Source: Rhea pennata
Lineage: Eukaryota > Chordata > Aves > Rheiformes > Rheidae
DNA length: 64,000 nucleotides
Assembly (NCBI RefSeq): GCF_028389875.1
Contig: NC_084682.1
Span: forward strand, 1,560,001-1,624,000
Direction: 5' to 3'
The translations under genes were made by a program, and so were the position numbers. Position 1 is the first letter of the stretch. The number at the start of each line of letters is the position of its first letter. The notes under the pieces were generated by a model. It made no database searches and was not told where the DNA came from. It worked only from the letters and a program-made list of their open reading frames with translations. Below are positions 45,789-55,800 of the stretch, piece after piece.

Positions 45789-46410
45789 CCGTGACAAGGT
45801 CGTTGCAAGGTGTCAGGAGCGTTGCAAGGTTGTTGCAGGGTGTCAGAGCCCTTTAGGGGCATTGCAAGGTCACTACAAGGCTCGGGGGCCTTTTAGGTGA
45901 TACAAGGTCATTGCAAGGATGGGGGTGCTGCAAGGTCATTGTAAGGCTTGCGAGGCCTTTGGGGGCGACGCAAGGTCGCAGCAAGGCTCAGGGGTCCTTT
46001 GGGGTGATGCAAGGTCGTTGCAAGGGTCAGAGGCGTTGCAACGCTCGGGGCCTTTGGGGGCGGTGCAGGGTCGCTGCAAGGCTCAGGGGTCCTTTGGGGT
46101 GATGCAAGGTCATTGCAAGGGTCAGAGGCGTTGCAACGCTCGGGGCCTTTGGGGCGGTGCAGGGTTGCTGCAAGGCTCAGGGGTCCTTTGGGGTGATGCA
46201 AGGTCGTTGCAAGGTCATTGCAAGGGTCAGAGGCGTTGCAATGCTCGGGGCCTTTGGGGCGGTGCAAGGTTGCTGCAAGGCTCAGGGGTCCTTTGGGGTG
46301 ATGCAAGGTCGTTGCAAGGTCGTTGCAAGGGTCAGAGGCGTTGCAACGCTCGGGGCCTTTGGGGCAGTGCAGGGTCGCTGCAAGGGTCAGAGGCGTTGCA
46401 ACGGTGCAGG
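45789..46410. repeat. 94-105 bp minisatellite with CGTTGCAAG sub-repeats
   Basis: The phrase CTCAGGGGTCCTTTGGGGTG recurs with starts about 95, 94 and 105 bases apart (markers at 45991, 46086, 46180 and 46285), followed each time by TGCAAGGTCGTTGCAAGG and the GCGTTGCAACGCTCGGGGCC phrase. More diverged units occupy 45789-45980. The array keeps a long open frame in several phases because the units lack stop codons; this is not evidence of a protein. Confidence 0.9.
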
Positions 46411-46879
46411 GGCGGTGCAGGGGCGGCTTCGGCAGGAGCCGGGGCAGCGGGCAGGAGCGGCAGTGCCCATCTCCGCCCCCAGGCAGCGGGATCAAGCCCG
46501 CTCCGTCCTGCTTGCCCGAGGGAGGTGCCGCGCCGGCCGCGGCGCTCCGTGCCGGCGGCGAGCAGTCCCTGGGCCGCCGCTCGCCCGGCCCGGCTGAGAC
46601 GTTTGCTGCTGGGAGCGCTGGAGCCGAGCGCGCTCATTTTGCACGGTGACGTTCGACAGCGGCCGTTTCCTTGGCTGAAAATCCCTTTTCCTTCTGGGTC
46701 CCCGAGGGAGGAGCGGCGAGGGAGAGCAGGGCCGCCGGGCTTCGCTCGCCCGGCGCGTCCGGCCCCGCGCGGCGGCCCCGGCACGCGGCGGCCCCGGCCG
46801 CGGGTGGCAGCGGTTCCTCTCCGCGTTTACGCTCCCCCCGGCCCAACGCGGAGCCTTTGGCTTTCCTCCGCTGGCGGAC

Positions 46880-47090
46880 GGGATTAGCTACTTCATAACA
46901 TCCAGACAAGATAATCTCTCCAATTTTGCCTGGAAGAAGTCCCTGACAAAAAGCAGCAAAGCTGCAATAACGCCAGATGAAACAGTAATTGAGTTTGCCT
47001 TCGCGTCCCTTTCTCAGCTAAGTGTGCGTTGGTTTTAATTTATTTATTTTATTTCTGTTGTTGACGTGCAATGGCTAAATATTGTCCCCG
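46880..47090. promoter_or_regulatory. AT-rich island, candidate conserved non-coding element
   Basis: A 200-base AT-rich stretch is embedded between GC-rich blocks. It contains TAAT-type homeodomain cores (AGTAATTGAG near 46984), an AGATAATCTC GATA-like site near 46909 and a long TTTAATTTATTTATTTTATT run. Sharply bounded AT-rich islands in GC-rich flanks of developmental regulators are often enhancers; conservation was not tested. Confidence 0.35.
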
Positions 47091-47099
47091 TATCGATGC

Positions 47100-48018
47100 A
47101 AGCCAGCGGTGCTACAACTGCGAAGAACAGCGGCGACGCGGGAGAGAAGAGGGGAGGGGGAATCCAACCGCAAGAAGTTTTAAACCCCCCCCCCACACAC
47201 AAAAAAAAAAAAAAAGGAAAGGAAAGGGCTTCTAAGGGACGAAGCTGCGCTAGCTGCCACCGCGCGCCGCCTCCACCATCCAGGCTCCGGCCAAAAGCAA
47301 GAGCGTCCTGCTGCCCGCCGAAGCGCTTGGTGCCGGCGGGGGACGTCGCCCGCCCCGGCGACGGGGAGCGCGGCCCGCCCCGGCTCTCCGGCGTCTCGGG
47401 CGCGCCCCCGCCGCAGGCCGTGCCGAGCCGGGCCCCCGCGGCGCCGCCGGCACGGCGCCTGGCGAGCCGCACGCCTCTCTGCAGCCTGCCGCAGCGCGCC
47501 CGGCGGCAGCGCGCTCGGCGGGAGCTTGCCGCCGCCGGGCTGAAGGCTACGTGCGTGCACGTGTACACGTTTGTAGTGCTTGCTCCTGAGCTGCAGGAAG
47601 ATAACTTCAAGGGTGCCTGCGTGGGTGGTTGATCCTTAGCCAGCAAAACCTGCCGGCGTGACTGCGGCGGCTCTGCACCCGCCGGGGACGGGCTGAGCTA
47701 CTCGGCGGCTTCGCGGCAGCTCTCCCGCCGGAGGTTCCTCCGCAGCGTGGCCGCGGCCGGCGGACGCGCAGCCCAGCACCGGGACTCACCTGATTAACGG
47801 GACAGAAGGAAAGAAATCCGCTGAAGTCAGCCGGGAAACCGCGGCAATGCGCGTCTGTCATGGCAGCGCGCCGGCGGCGCCGGGATGCTCCGCGCCGGGC
47901 GCGGTTTCGAGGTGGGACGAGGGGCCGGGGTGGGGCACGGGGCGCCGGCGCGGCCTCAGGGGCGCGGGGCGCCGGGCGCGCGTCCGCCGAGAGCGCCCGC
48001 GGCGCCGGCCGGCAGCGC
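47100..48018. other. GC-rich non-coding segment
   Basis: CpG-rich, with a poly(C)/poly(A) junction at about 47187-47216. No gene is recognised on either strand; long open frames here are compositional. Confidence 0.5.
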
Positions 48019-48356
48019 CGCGCGTTTCGTTGCAGCGTCGTTGCAGCGCCGCGTGTTTCGTTGCACCGCCCCGCGTTTCGTTGCAGCGCCGTTGCAGCGC
48101 CGCGCGTTTCGTTGCACCGCCCTGCGTTTCGTTGCAGCGCCGTTGCACCGCCGCACGTTTCGTTGCAGAACTGTTGCACTGCCGTGCGTTTCGTTGCAGC
48201 ACTGTTGCACCGCCGTGCGTTTCGTTGCACTGCCGCGTGTTTTGTTGCAGCGCCGTTGCAGCGCCGTGCGTTTCGTTGCAGCGCCGTTGCAGCACCGCGC
48301 GTTTCGTTGCAGCGCCGCGCGTTTCGTTGCAGCACCGCGCGTTTCGTTGCGCCGCC
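48019..48356. repeat. GC-rich minisatellite with GCGTTTCGTTGCAG core
   Basis: The motif GCGTTTCGTTGCA or a one-base variant appears about a dozen times, separated by CGCCGTTGCAGCGC-type spacers, giving unit lengths near 20 and 33-36 bases. It is CpG-dense and ends abruptly at GCCGCCCTCT. The repeat is stop-free in several frames, which explains the long low-complexity open frames on both strands. Confidence 0.9.
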
Positions 48357-49471
48357 CTCTGCTAGAAGGCGGTGGCAGGCGGTGGCTCACCTGCCGCTCC
48401 GGTTTCGGAGGCAACGCAGCCTCGGCGCTCGCGGGGCCTTAACCACCCCCCCCCCCGCTTCCCAGGAGAGAAATTTCAACTGCAAAATAAAGCAGCGGAA
48501 TAACTTCTGGCTGGGAACCGTATGCTTTACCTCGCTCGGTCTGGCAGACGGCGGTCTTCTGGATAGCAAAACTTTGCGTTCTTGTCAAATTTGGAGTCGT
48601 TCTTGTTTCTGCTGCTGAACTGGGGGCACACAAGCGATGCACCGGGCTGGCTGCAGCGCTGGCGGGTCCCCGGCACGCGCGGTCGCCCCGGGGCCCGGCC
48701 AGCCCGCGGGCGCGTCGGGGCCATGTTGGGGGGCACGTTGGGGGGGGCGCTTTGGGGGGGCATTGGGGGCGCGTTGGGGGCGCGTTGGGGGGGGCCGTTG
48801 CAGCGGGGCTCCTTGGACGCTCCTGCCTTCGCCTGCCGTCGATTTTCCCGGCTGACGTGCCGTCGGTGACGAACGTGGCTTCAGCACCGAGGGAGCGGGC
48901 CGGCGCGCCTCGGCCCCCGCCGCGGCCGGAGCAGGCGCGCCGAACCTGCTGCGCCTGTTTTAGCTTCCGTCACGAAGGGGATAACTGCGATTGAGGGTCT
49001 CAGCGTCTCGCTGCGGAGGGTCGGGGAAGTAACGCCGTGCTGCACCGCGGCCGTTCAGCTACCGTGCCGCCGGTCCTTCCCCTGGCTGTCCGCGGGGCAA
49101 AGCAAACGTGCCACGGAGAAGGCAGCGCGCCTTTGCCGCTGCGCACAGGTCTCCCGTGACACACGCTGTTTATCTTTATTTCGGGGGTGTTGCGGGGTAG
49201 TTTTATTGTCATAATTCGTTAGCAGCAACAGGGGGGGAAAAATCCCGGAGTAACAGACAAAGCGATCGCAACGAAGCCATCGGCTCCGCCGGAGCGTTGG
49301 TCTGCTTCTGGCAGTTATTCACGGCAGATTCACGGCTGGCCGTATTAGTCTGGGCTCGCGGCACACAGTTTGTCGGCGGCTCCCCAAAGCCTGCGGGTGA
49401 GGGGGCCGGGCCGGGCGGCCGCGGGAAGTGGGGTCCCGGCAGCACCCAGCCACGGGGCTCTGCCGCCGGGA
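48357..49471. other. GC-rich non-coding segment with G-run repeat
   Basis: No gene is recognised here. It includes a poly(C) tract near 48447-48458 and the G-run tandem at 48725-48794. The 48600-49400 sequence is CpG-rich. Confidence 0.5.
48725..48794 (+). repeat. G-run tandem repeat with G-quadruplex potential
   Basis: Repeated TTGGGGGG blocks spaced by short CGC or CAT linkers give at least six runs of five or more G on the plus strand within 70 bases. This satisfies the usual G-quadruplex pattern and resembles telomere-like guanine clustering, but it is not a telomeric repeat. Confidence 0.8.
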
Positions 49472-49769
49472 GGCACGGCATGGCGTGGCACGCTACGGCG
49501 TGGCGCGGCACAGCACGGCACGGCATGGCGCGGCACAGCATGGCATGGCACGGTGCAGCACGGTGCGGACCAGCACGGCACGGTGTGGCACGGCACAGCA
49601 CGGTGCGGCATGGTGCAGCACAGCATGGCACGGCATGGCACGGCACGGTGCAGCATGGTGCAGCATGGTGCGGCGTGGTGCAGCACGGCATGGCACAGCA
49701 TGGCACGGCGTGGCACGGCATGGTGTGGTGTGGTGCAGCACAGCACGGCATGGCACGGCGTGGCACGGA
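49472..49769. repeat. GGCAC/GGCAT pentamer minisatellite
   Basis: About 300 bases consist almost entirely of GGCAC, GGCAT, GGTGC and CAGCA pentamers, for example TGGCACGGCATGGCACGGCG. It is open in all frames and produces His/Ala/Trp-rich or Cys/His-rich spurious frames. Confidence 0.92.
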
Positions 49770-49927
49770 GGGCGCCCCGGCTCCCCCGGCCCCGCTCCCC
49801 CTCCTTGGTTTCGTTTTTAACTTGCTCGGGCTGCACCCTGCAATCCCGCCGCAGGAGAAGTGGCACACCTGGAAAAGGCGGGAGCGCTCGCATGGCGAGG
49901 TCTGGTTGGGTTTCTCTGCCGCGTCTC

Positions 49928-49970
49928 TCTCTCTCTCTGTATGTATATATTATACACACACACACACACA
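49928..49970. repeat. CT and CA microsatellites
   Basis: CT repeats (49926-49939), a TATATA segment and CA repeats (49955-49970) lie side by side. Confidence 0.85.
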
Positions 49971-50109
49971 TGTATATAGAATTGCCTGGAAGTAGTAAAT
50001 AGAATTACCGGCTGTCATTCAGAAAAGCAGGATTCTCCGGGGCGTCTGTTGATTTCAAAGCTGGTGAAAACAAAGCAGGCTCCGAAATCTGCCCTCGCCA
50101 AGCTCCCGC

Positions 50110-50225
50110 CGCCGTCGTCTAAAAGATGGAGCTGATGATAACGTTTGGGGTTTTTTCTTCTTTTGAAACAGCTGAAAAATGTCATTTTCTCAATTAAGCC
50201 AAAAATCCCGACGTTTTTAATAAGG
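50110..50225. promoter_or_regulatory. AT-rich island, candidate regulatory element
   Basis: An AT-rich stretch between GC-rich blocks, with GCTGATGATAACG, TTTTGAAACAGCTGAAAAAT and CTCAATTAAGCC, that is an E-box-like CAGCTG beside a TAATT-type homeodomain core. Function is inferred from composition and motifs only. Confidence 0.3.
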
Positions 50226-50694
50226 TCACTGCGACGCCTTCGTCGGCAAGGCGCTGCCCCGGCTCGGTGCCGCACGGCCCGACCCGCGCGGCTTTCGGCT
50301 GGGTTTCTTCGCGGCCGTTTGCGGGCGGCTGCTCCGCGAGGGGCAGGGGGCAGCTGCCCCCGCGCAAAGCCCGCCCAAGGGCGGGGGCCACCGTCCCGGG
50401 TTTTGTGATTTCGCTGCCGGTGCCGAGGAGGAAAGCGCACAGCCTGGGAAGATTAAACCACTTAAACTGTGGTTGCGTATTAAAAAAATGGATAAGCAAA
50501 AAATAATAAAATAAAATAACTAAAGCAAGCCTGACTCATTAAGCCTGCACTCTTAAAAACCGGCGTGCACGTATCGCGCCGGCGCTGCCGGCTGCTCTGC
50601 TCCAGGGAGCCTTTCCCCGTTCGGCAGGTGGGGCCTCGCGCGGGGCCGGGGCGGCCGAGCGGGGATCTCCGAACCCCACCAGCCGGTCGGCCTC

Positions 50695-50860
50695 CTGAAC
50701 TTACTAAACGATAGATGGAATATAATGCAAGTCATTATTTCTTCCTTATGCGTGAAAATGAATTATTCAGTAAAGATTTAGACCCTTTTTATTATGACAC
50801 TGGATTTATAGAGCGTACAAAACACAAATGCAGATTTCTCCTGCACGAGACGGCTGAAGT
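50695..50860. promoter_or_regulatory. AT-rich island, candidate conserved enhancer near MSI2
   Basis: A sharply bounded 165-base AT-rich block about 2 kb before the MSI2 ATG contains ATGCAAGTCATTAT (POU/octamer-like), TTATGCGTGAAAATGAATTA and TTTATTATGACACTGG. A plus-strand frame starting at 50715 continues into GC-rich sequence as spurious low-complexity protein, so a coding role is not claimed. Confidence 0.4.
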
Positions 50861-51969
50861 CGCGTTCTCCAGGCAGCGGGGGGACGCGGTCGCCACCGCT
50901 GCCCGCAGCGGGCAGGACGCCCAAGCGGAGCCGGCGCGCGGCCGGCGCAGCCCCAGACCTGGCTCGGCTGCTGGCGTCCCGCCTCGGGCGGGTTTAGGAG
51001 CCCCGGCGCTACCCGGGCGCTCGGGAGCCCTCCGGTCCCCGTGAGGCTGAGGTCCGGGCTCAGGAGGCACCCGGGCCCCCTCCGAACGCCGACCCGAAGC
51101 CGTGCGTCTTGCTTTCCAGGCTGGGAAGCGGGGCGGACGTCGGCCGCGCCGAGGGGGGGTCGGCGAGGCCAAAGCTGCCGGGGAGAAGCAGGGGCTGCAC
51201 GAGGACGGGGACGGGCGCGAGCCTTCCCGCGCCCGCGGGCCTGCAGCGGCAGCGCCCGCACCAGCTTCGGCTCGCGCGCCGGCGGCAGCGCCCCGCCTTA
51301 GGGCAACGCGCGCTCTGCCCAAGTCCAAAAGGGGCCCGGGGGTGGCTCAGGGCGGCGGGCGGGAGGCCACCGCCTCCCCGCGCTGCCCGCCGCTCGTGCC
51401 GACGGGCCGGGAACGGGCGCGAAGGTCGCGGCGCCCGCGCGGCGCCGTGGGAACTGGAGCCCTGCCCGGGCGCCGGGAGAGGCCGACCGGAGCAGCGCAC
51501 GGTCCCCCCAAACCGGCCGACCCGCGATGCTCGCGGAGGCAGCGCCAGCGAGGGAGGGCTTTATTTTTTTAAATATCCGGAAGGCAGCCGTTCTTGTCAG
51601 CTGCAGCCAGCCTGGCGGAGGGCCCCGCGGCCGGCAGCAGCGGTCTCCCGGGGCCTCCGCAGCCCTGCGCGCCGGCCGGGCAGCCCGAGGCGTAACGCAA
51701 GCTCAAGAGGCAGCTCGCCGAGCAGGGACCCCCCCGCCGCGGCTGTTCCAAAACCCAGCCACGGGCCGTGGGCGCCTTGCAGGGGCAGGAACCGCCGCGT
51801 TTGGGGCACTGCCCGCCCCGCGCCTGGCAGAGCCGGGAACGCTGCAGGCCGCGCAGGACCACGGGGCCATCGAGGGCCCCCAAATCTGCACCGGTGACTC
51901 CAGAGACGTGACGCTAAACGCGCCTCGGTTCAAGTGCAACTGGTTGCTTGCACCTCACGCGAGGGCGCC

Positions 51970-52115
51970 GGCAGCGCGGGTGCAGCGCGGTTGGCAGCGC
52001 AGTTGGCAGCGCAGTCAGCAGCGCGGTGGCAGTGTGGTTGGCAGTGCAGTTGCAGCACGGATGGCAGCACGGTTGCAGCGCAGTCTCAGCGCGGTGGCAG
52101 CGCGGTGGCAGCGCG
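51970..52115. repeat. GGCAGCGCGGTT minisatellite upstream of MSI2
   Basis: Tandem 10-14 base units such as GGTTGGCAGCGCA, GGTGGCAGCGC and GGTTGCAGCGC are repeated about twelve times. The unit shares GTTGCAGCGC with the 48-kb array. Confidence 0.88.
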
Positions 52116-52119
52116 CCCC

Positions 52120-52800
52120 GCGCCGGCGAGCTGGCTGCCGTGTTTGTGACTTCCGCCGGCCTTCCAGAGGGCGGCCCTTCCCCGCGGGGCGCATCGGGCC
52201 TCCCCTGCCGGGCGCCGCGCTCCGCCCCGCCCCGCCCCGCCCCGCCGCCCGCCCGGCGGTGCTCGGCGCTGCACACGTGGCGCCGCGCGCTCCCGGCCGC
52301 GCCGGGCCGTGCTCGGCGCTGCGCGCACCGCTCCCTGCGCGCGCGCGCGGGCCCGGCGGGGGCGGGGCGCGCGGCGCTGACGTCGCGCGGCCCTGGCCCC
52401 GCCCCCTCCCCCCTCCCCCCCCCCCCCCCCCCCGTGCGCGGGGGCGGGGGCGGGGGCGGCGCGCGGGGAGCGGGATGGAGGGAGGAGAGGATGGCGGCGG
52501 GGGGAGGGAGGGAAGGAGCGGCGCGGCGCGGCGCGGCGCTGAGCTAAGCCGATCCCACGTGTGACGGATCTGGCTGCTTCCCCAGCGCCTCTCTCCAGCG
52601 AGGTCCTCCGGTAGCCGCGGGAGGAGGAGGAGGAGGAGGAGGAGGAGGAGGAGGAGGGGGGAAGGGACGGGGCGCAGGCATAAAGCCGAAAGGAGGGCCG
52701 GCAGCGGCGCGGCGCGGCGCGGCGCGGGGGGGCGGGCGGGGGGTCTCTCCAGGGGCGCTCGCTCGGCTCGGCGCGGGATCACTGTGGGCTCCGCGCGGCC
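52120..52800 (+). promoter_or_regulatory. MSI2: MSI2 CpG promoter and 5' UTR
   Basis: This CpG-dense segment lies directly before the MSI2 ATG. It contains GC boxes, two CACGTG E-boxes (52274-52279 and 52556-52561), a CRE-like TGACGTCG (52378-52385), a C19 tract (52415-52433) and a GAG/GGA purine tract (52621-52655). No TATA box is seen. The transcription start is not fixed; the purine tract and GGCGCGGCGC repeats near 52709 are likely within the 5' UTR. Confidence 0.65.
52621..52655 (+). repeat. MSI2: GGA trinucleotide repeat in the MSI2 5' UTR
   Basis: About eleven uninterrupted GAG/GGA units lie about 145 bases before the MSI2 ATG. This purine tract could form triplex or quadruplex structures and may affect translation; that is inference. 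Confidence 0.85.
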
Positions 52801-52862
52801 ATGGAGGCGGACGGGAGCCAGGCTACCTCGGGGAGCCCCGGCGACGCGCAGCACGACCCCGG
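52801..52862 (+). CDS. MSI2: MSI2 exon 1 coding part
   Basis: Encodes residues 1-20 and two bases of Gly21. The donor is GTAAGT at 52863. The start is supported by Kozak context and similarity to human MSI2. Confidence 0.94.
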
Positions 52863-55800
52863 GTAAGTCGGCGGAGGGCGGGGAGGGGAGCGCGGAGCGC
52901 GGGCTGCGCGCCCCGCTCCGCTCCGCGCCGCTCCGCGCCGCCCCGCGCCGCCGTGAGGTGCCCCGTCAAAATGGCCGATCCCACCCCGGCGCTGAGCTCC
53001 GCTCCCTTCTCTCCTTCCAGCAAGATGTTCATCGGCGGCCTCAGCTGGCAGACCTCACCAGGTAAGGGCGCCGCCGCCGCGGCCCCCACGCGCGGGCCCC
53101 CACGCGCGGCGCGGCCCGGCGCGGCTCGGCGCGGCCCGTCCCGGCGCGGCCTGCCCCCCCCCCCCGCCGGCCCGGCGCCGCCGTGCTCCCTCTGCCTCTC
53201 TCCTCCTCTGTGTCTCCCGCAGACAGCCTTAGAGACTATTTCAGCAAATTCGGAGAAATCAGAGAGTGTATGGTCATGAGGGACCCCACCACGAAGCGCT
53301 CCAGGTAAACCGCCGCGGGGGCCGGGGGCACCGGCCCGGCCCGGCCCGGCCCCGCGGGGACACAGGGCGCGAGGCGCCGCCGCCCGCCCCCCCCCGAGCC
53401 CCGGGCCGGGGGGCGGCGGGGCGGGCGGGGGGGGGGGGGCAGCAAGAAGGAGGGACCGGCCGCGCCGTCGGGGACTCGCCGCCGGCGGTTCCTGCCCCGC
53501 CGCCCCATCGCCTCCCCCGCCTTTGTCTCTGCCCGCAGAGGCTTCGGGTTCGTCACCTTCGCCGACCCGGCCAGCGTGGACAAGGTGCTGGCGCAGCCCC
53601 ACCACGAGCTGGACTCCAAGACGGTAGGTCGCCCCGGCGCGCTCCCCCGCGCCGAGCCCTGCCCGGCCGCCGCGAGCGGCGGCTGCTCCGCCAACCTGCA
53701 GGCTTTGTTTCGTTTCGCTTATTCTTCTTCTTGCCCCTTTCCAGAGTTCACTTTTGATTTATAGAAAGCTGCAACTTTTTTTTTTTTTTTTTTTTTATCC
53801 CAGTTTACCCATATCCAGTGATGACTCCTCCCCTCACCTTATATTTTATTGAGCGGTGACATTGAAAAGATTGTAGAGTAAAACCTAACTTTTTTGGTGT
53901 TACACTGCAGAATGCTTCCTGCAGGGAACTTTTTTTTTTGGGGTGTGTGTTTTGAGGTGGCAATGACTTAGTGTCAGATCTGGAAAGCTTCCTCTAGTGT
54001 CACCTCTAATTTTTGTTGTTGTTGTTGTTTTTTTTTTTTCCCTCCTCGTTCTTCTTCTCTTTTTCCGTGAGCAAATCCCCTCACCTGTGATGTTGATCAG
54101 GGGGGTGTGTAAGAAATACACGCATTATCTCACAGATAACTACGTGAGAGCTCAAGAGTAGAGGTGCTGCAGAAGCACAACTCCTGAATTCTTGGTTTGT
54201 TGCTTCTGCAAAGCTTTTTTGCTACATTCGGTCTCCTGTCAATAATACGAGGAAAATACTAAAGAGATTCAGCGGATCCATTTTTAATGAATGTTATTTT
54301 ATTTGGCCACACAAATTAACCCTTGACCTGATACTGCATTTTTGGTATTGGGTCAAACAATAGGCATCGAGTGTGCGTGTAGCACTAGGGCCTGTTCCTC
54401 TCCCTGTGGTCAAGGCCATGGCAAAGGGTGAAGTTTGTGCATGTGTCTCACTTTGTTTCGATTTTAAGCCTCAGCAAACCTGGAGCAGGGGGAAGGACAC
54501 TGGTAGAGGTCATTATTGCTTTGGTACTGATCGGTCTGCATGAAGGGGGTCATGTTTTGGGAAGGGAAGGATCGTACTGGTTTGACTGTCTGGCAGAGAG
54601 CTTTTGCTGACCATCTCGAATGTGTTCGTTGCTGTAACTGTCTTTTATAGTATGTATTCTGGAGCCTACATGCTTTATTTTAACGTGAGCACGGTGTTTG
54701 GAGGAATCCTTTCTTAATGCTGGTACATTCTCTGTGTGCCTGTGTCTATGAGATGGATATAGTTAAATGAAGAACAGAGGAGGCTAAGGAAGCAAACATG
54801 AGTGTATCATTTTAAATGTAATTTATCTGAAAACACAAAGCCCAAAGCCTTTGTAGAAGCAGGTGGAATCTAGTGTTTTAATTCAACCTACAAATTCTGC
54901 TGGGCTTGTCTCAACACGTAGCCCCTGCTCTCACATTCCTTAATAATTTGATTTTAGGTTTAATCAGATATGGTAAGATAACTGATTCAGCTGTGCTCCT
55001 GAGATTAAACTTAACAGACTTTTTGTGTACAGCTATGTTCTATATGTGTTTTTAAAGATAAATTTAGGTAGGGGGAGCAAAGGCAAACAGTATTTTGAAT
55101 TAAAGTTAAATAAATAAATCGAAGACACCCAGTCATATTTCTAACCATAATTATGTCCTCTCCCAGCTCTTCTCTGTATCACAATTTAGTCGTTGCAATG
55201 TATTAACTTGGTCTTTATTGGGGGGAAGGGTGAAAAGCCAGACCAGGACAAATTTGCTTCAGTTTTGATTATGTGATAATGATTGAATCAATGAAAAAAG
55301 AAGTCAACCTTTGAATTGGTAATACAGCTTAAAAATAAAATTTAAAACTAGCCAGGTTCCCTTTCAGCCATTTATTTTTAGACGTATTAAAGTAACTGTT
55401 CTTTAGTATAACATAGCATTTGACTCTGTTTCAACGTTCAGCACAGGAGGCAGATCGGTTGGGTATTGGCATGGAAACGTCGCTCTTGTTTACAGTTACG
55501 TTAAAAGCTTTGTTTAGGTAATGGCCATTCATATCAGAAATAGTATTATAGTCATTTCCTAGAGGACTTGTAGATACAGTAAGTAGAATTGTACCTAACT
55601 AACTCATTTTTTTTTTGTAGAAGTTTTTTTTTTTTTTGGTTATTATTCAAATAGTTGACAGGGATATGCAAAAGGTATGGATCTGCCATGCTGATTGCTT
55701 GTGTTCGCCTTAAAATTGCTGATGATGATTACCTGAAAGTTTTTTGTGAAGGAAAATTCAGTTGTTTAAGAAGTGCTGTTACTGTGATGCAAGGGACCCG

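Noticed and set aside
45919-46887. A 322-codon frame over the 46-kb minisatellite
   Set aside because: It is the translation of tandem repeats lacking stops; several frames on both strands are equally open.
47607-48618. Cys/Arg/Phe-rich repetitive frames over the 48-kb minisatellite
   Set aside because: These are repeat-derived; the same array gives long frames in both directions and resembles no known protein.
49209-50002. His/Cys/Ala-rich and Trp/His-rich frames over the pentamer array
   Set aside because: These are artefacts of a 5-base repeat without stop codons; no codon-level conservation can be argued.
50715-51044. A 109-codon frame starting in the AT-rich island
   Set aside because: The first 45 codons are in an AT-rich candidate enhancer and the rest is GC-rich low-complexity; no known family is recognised.
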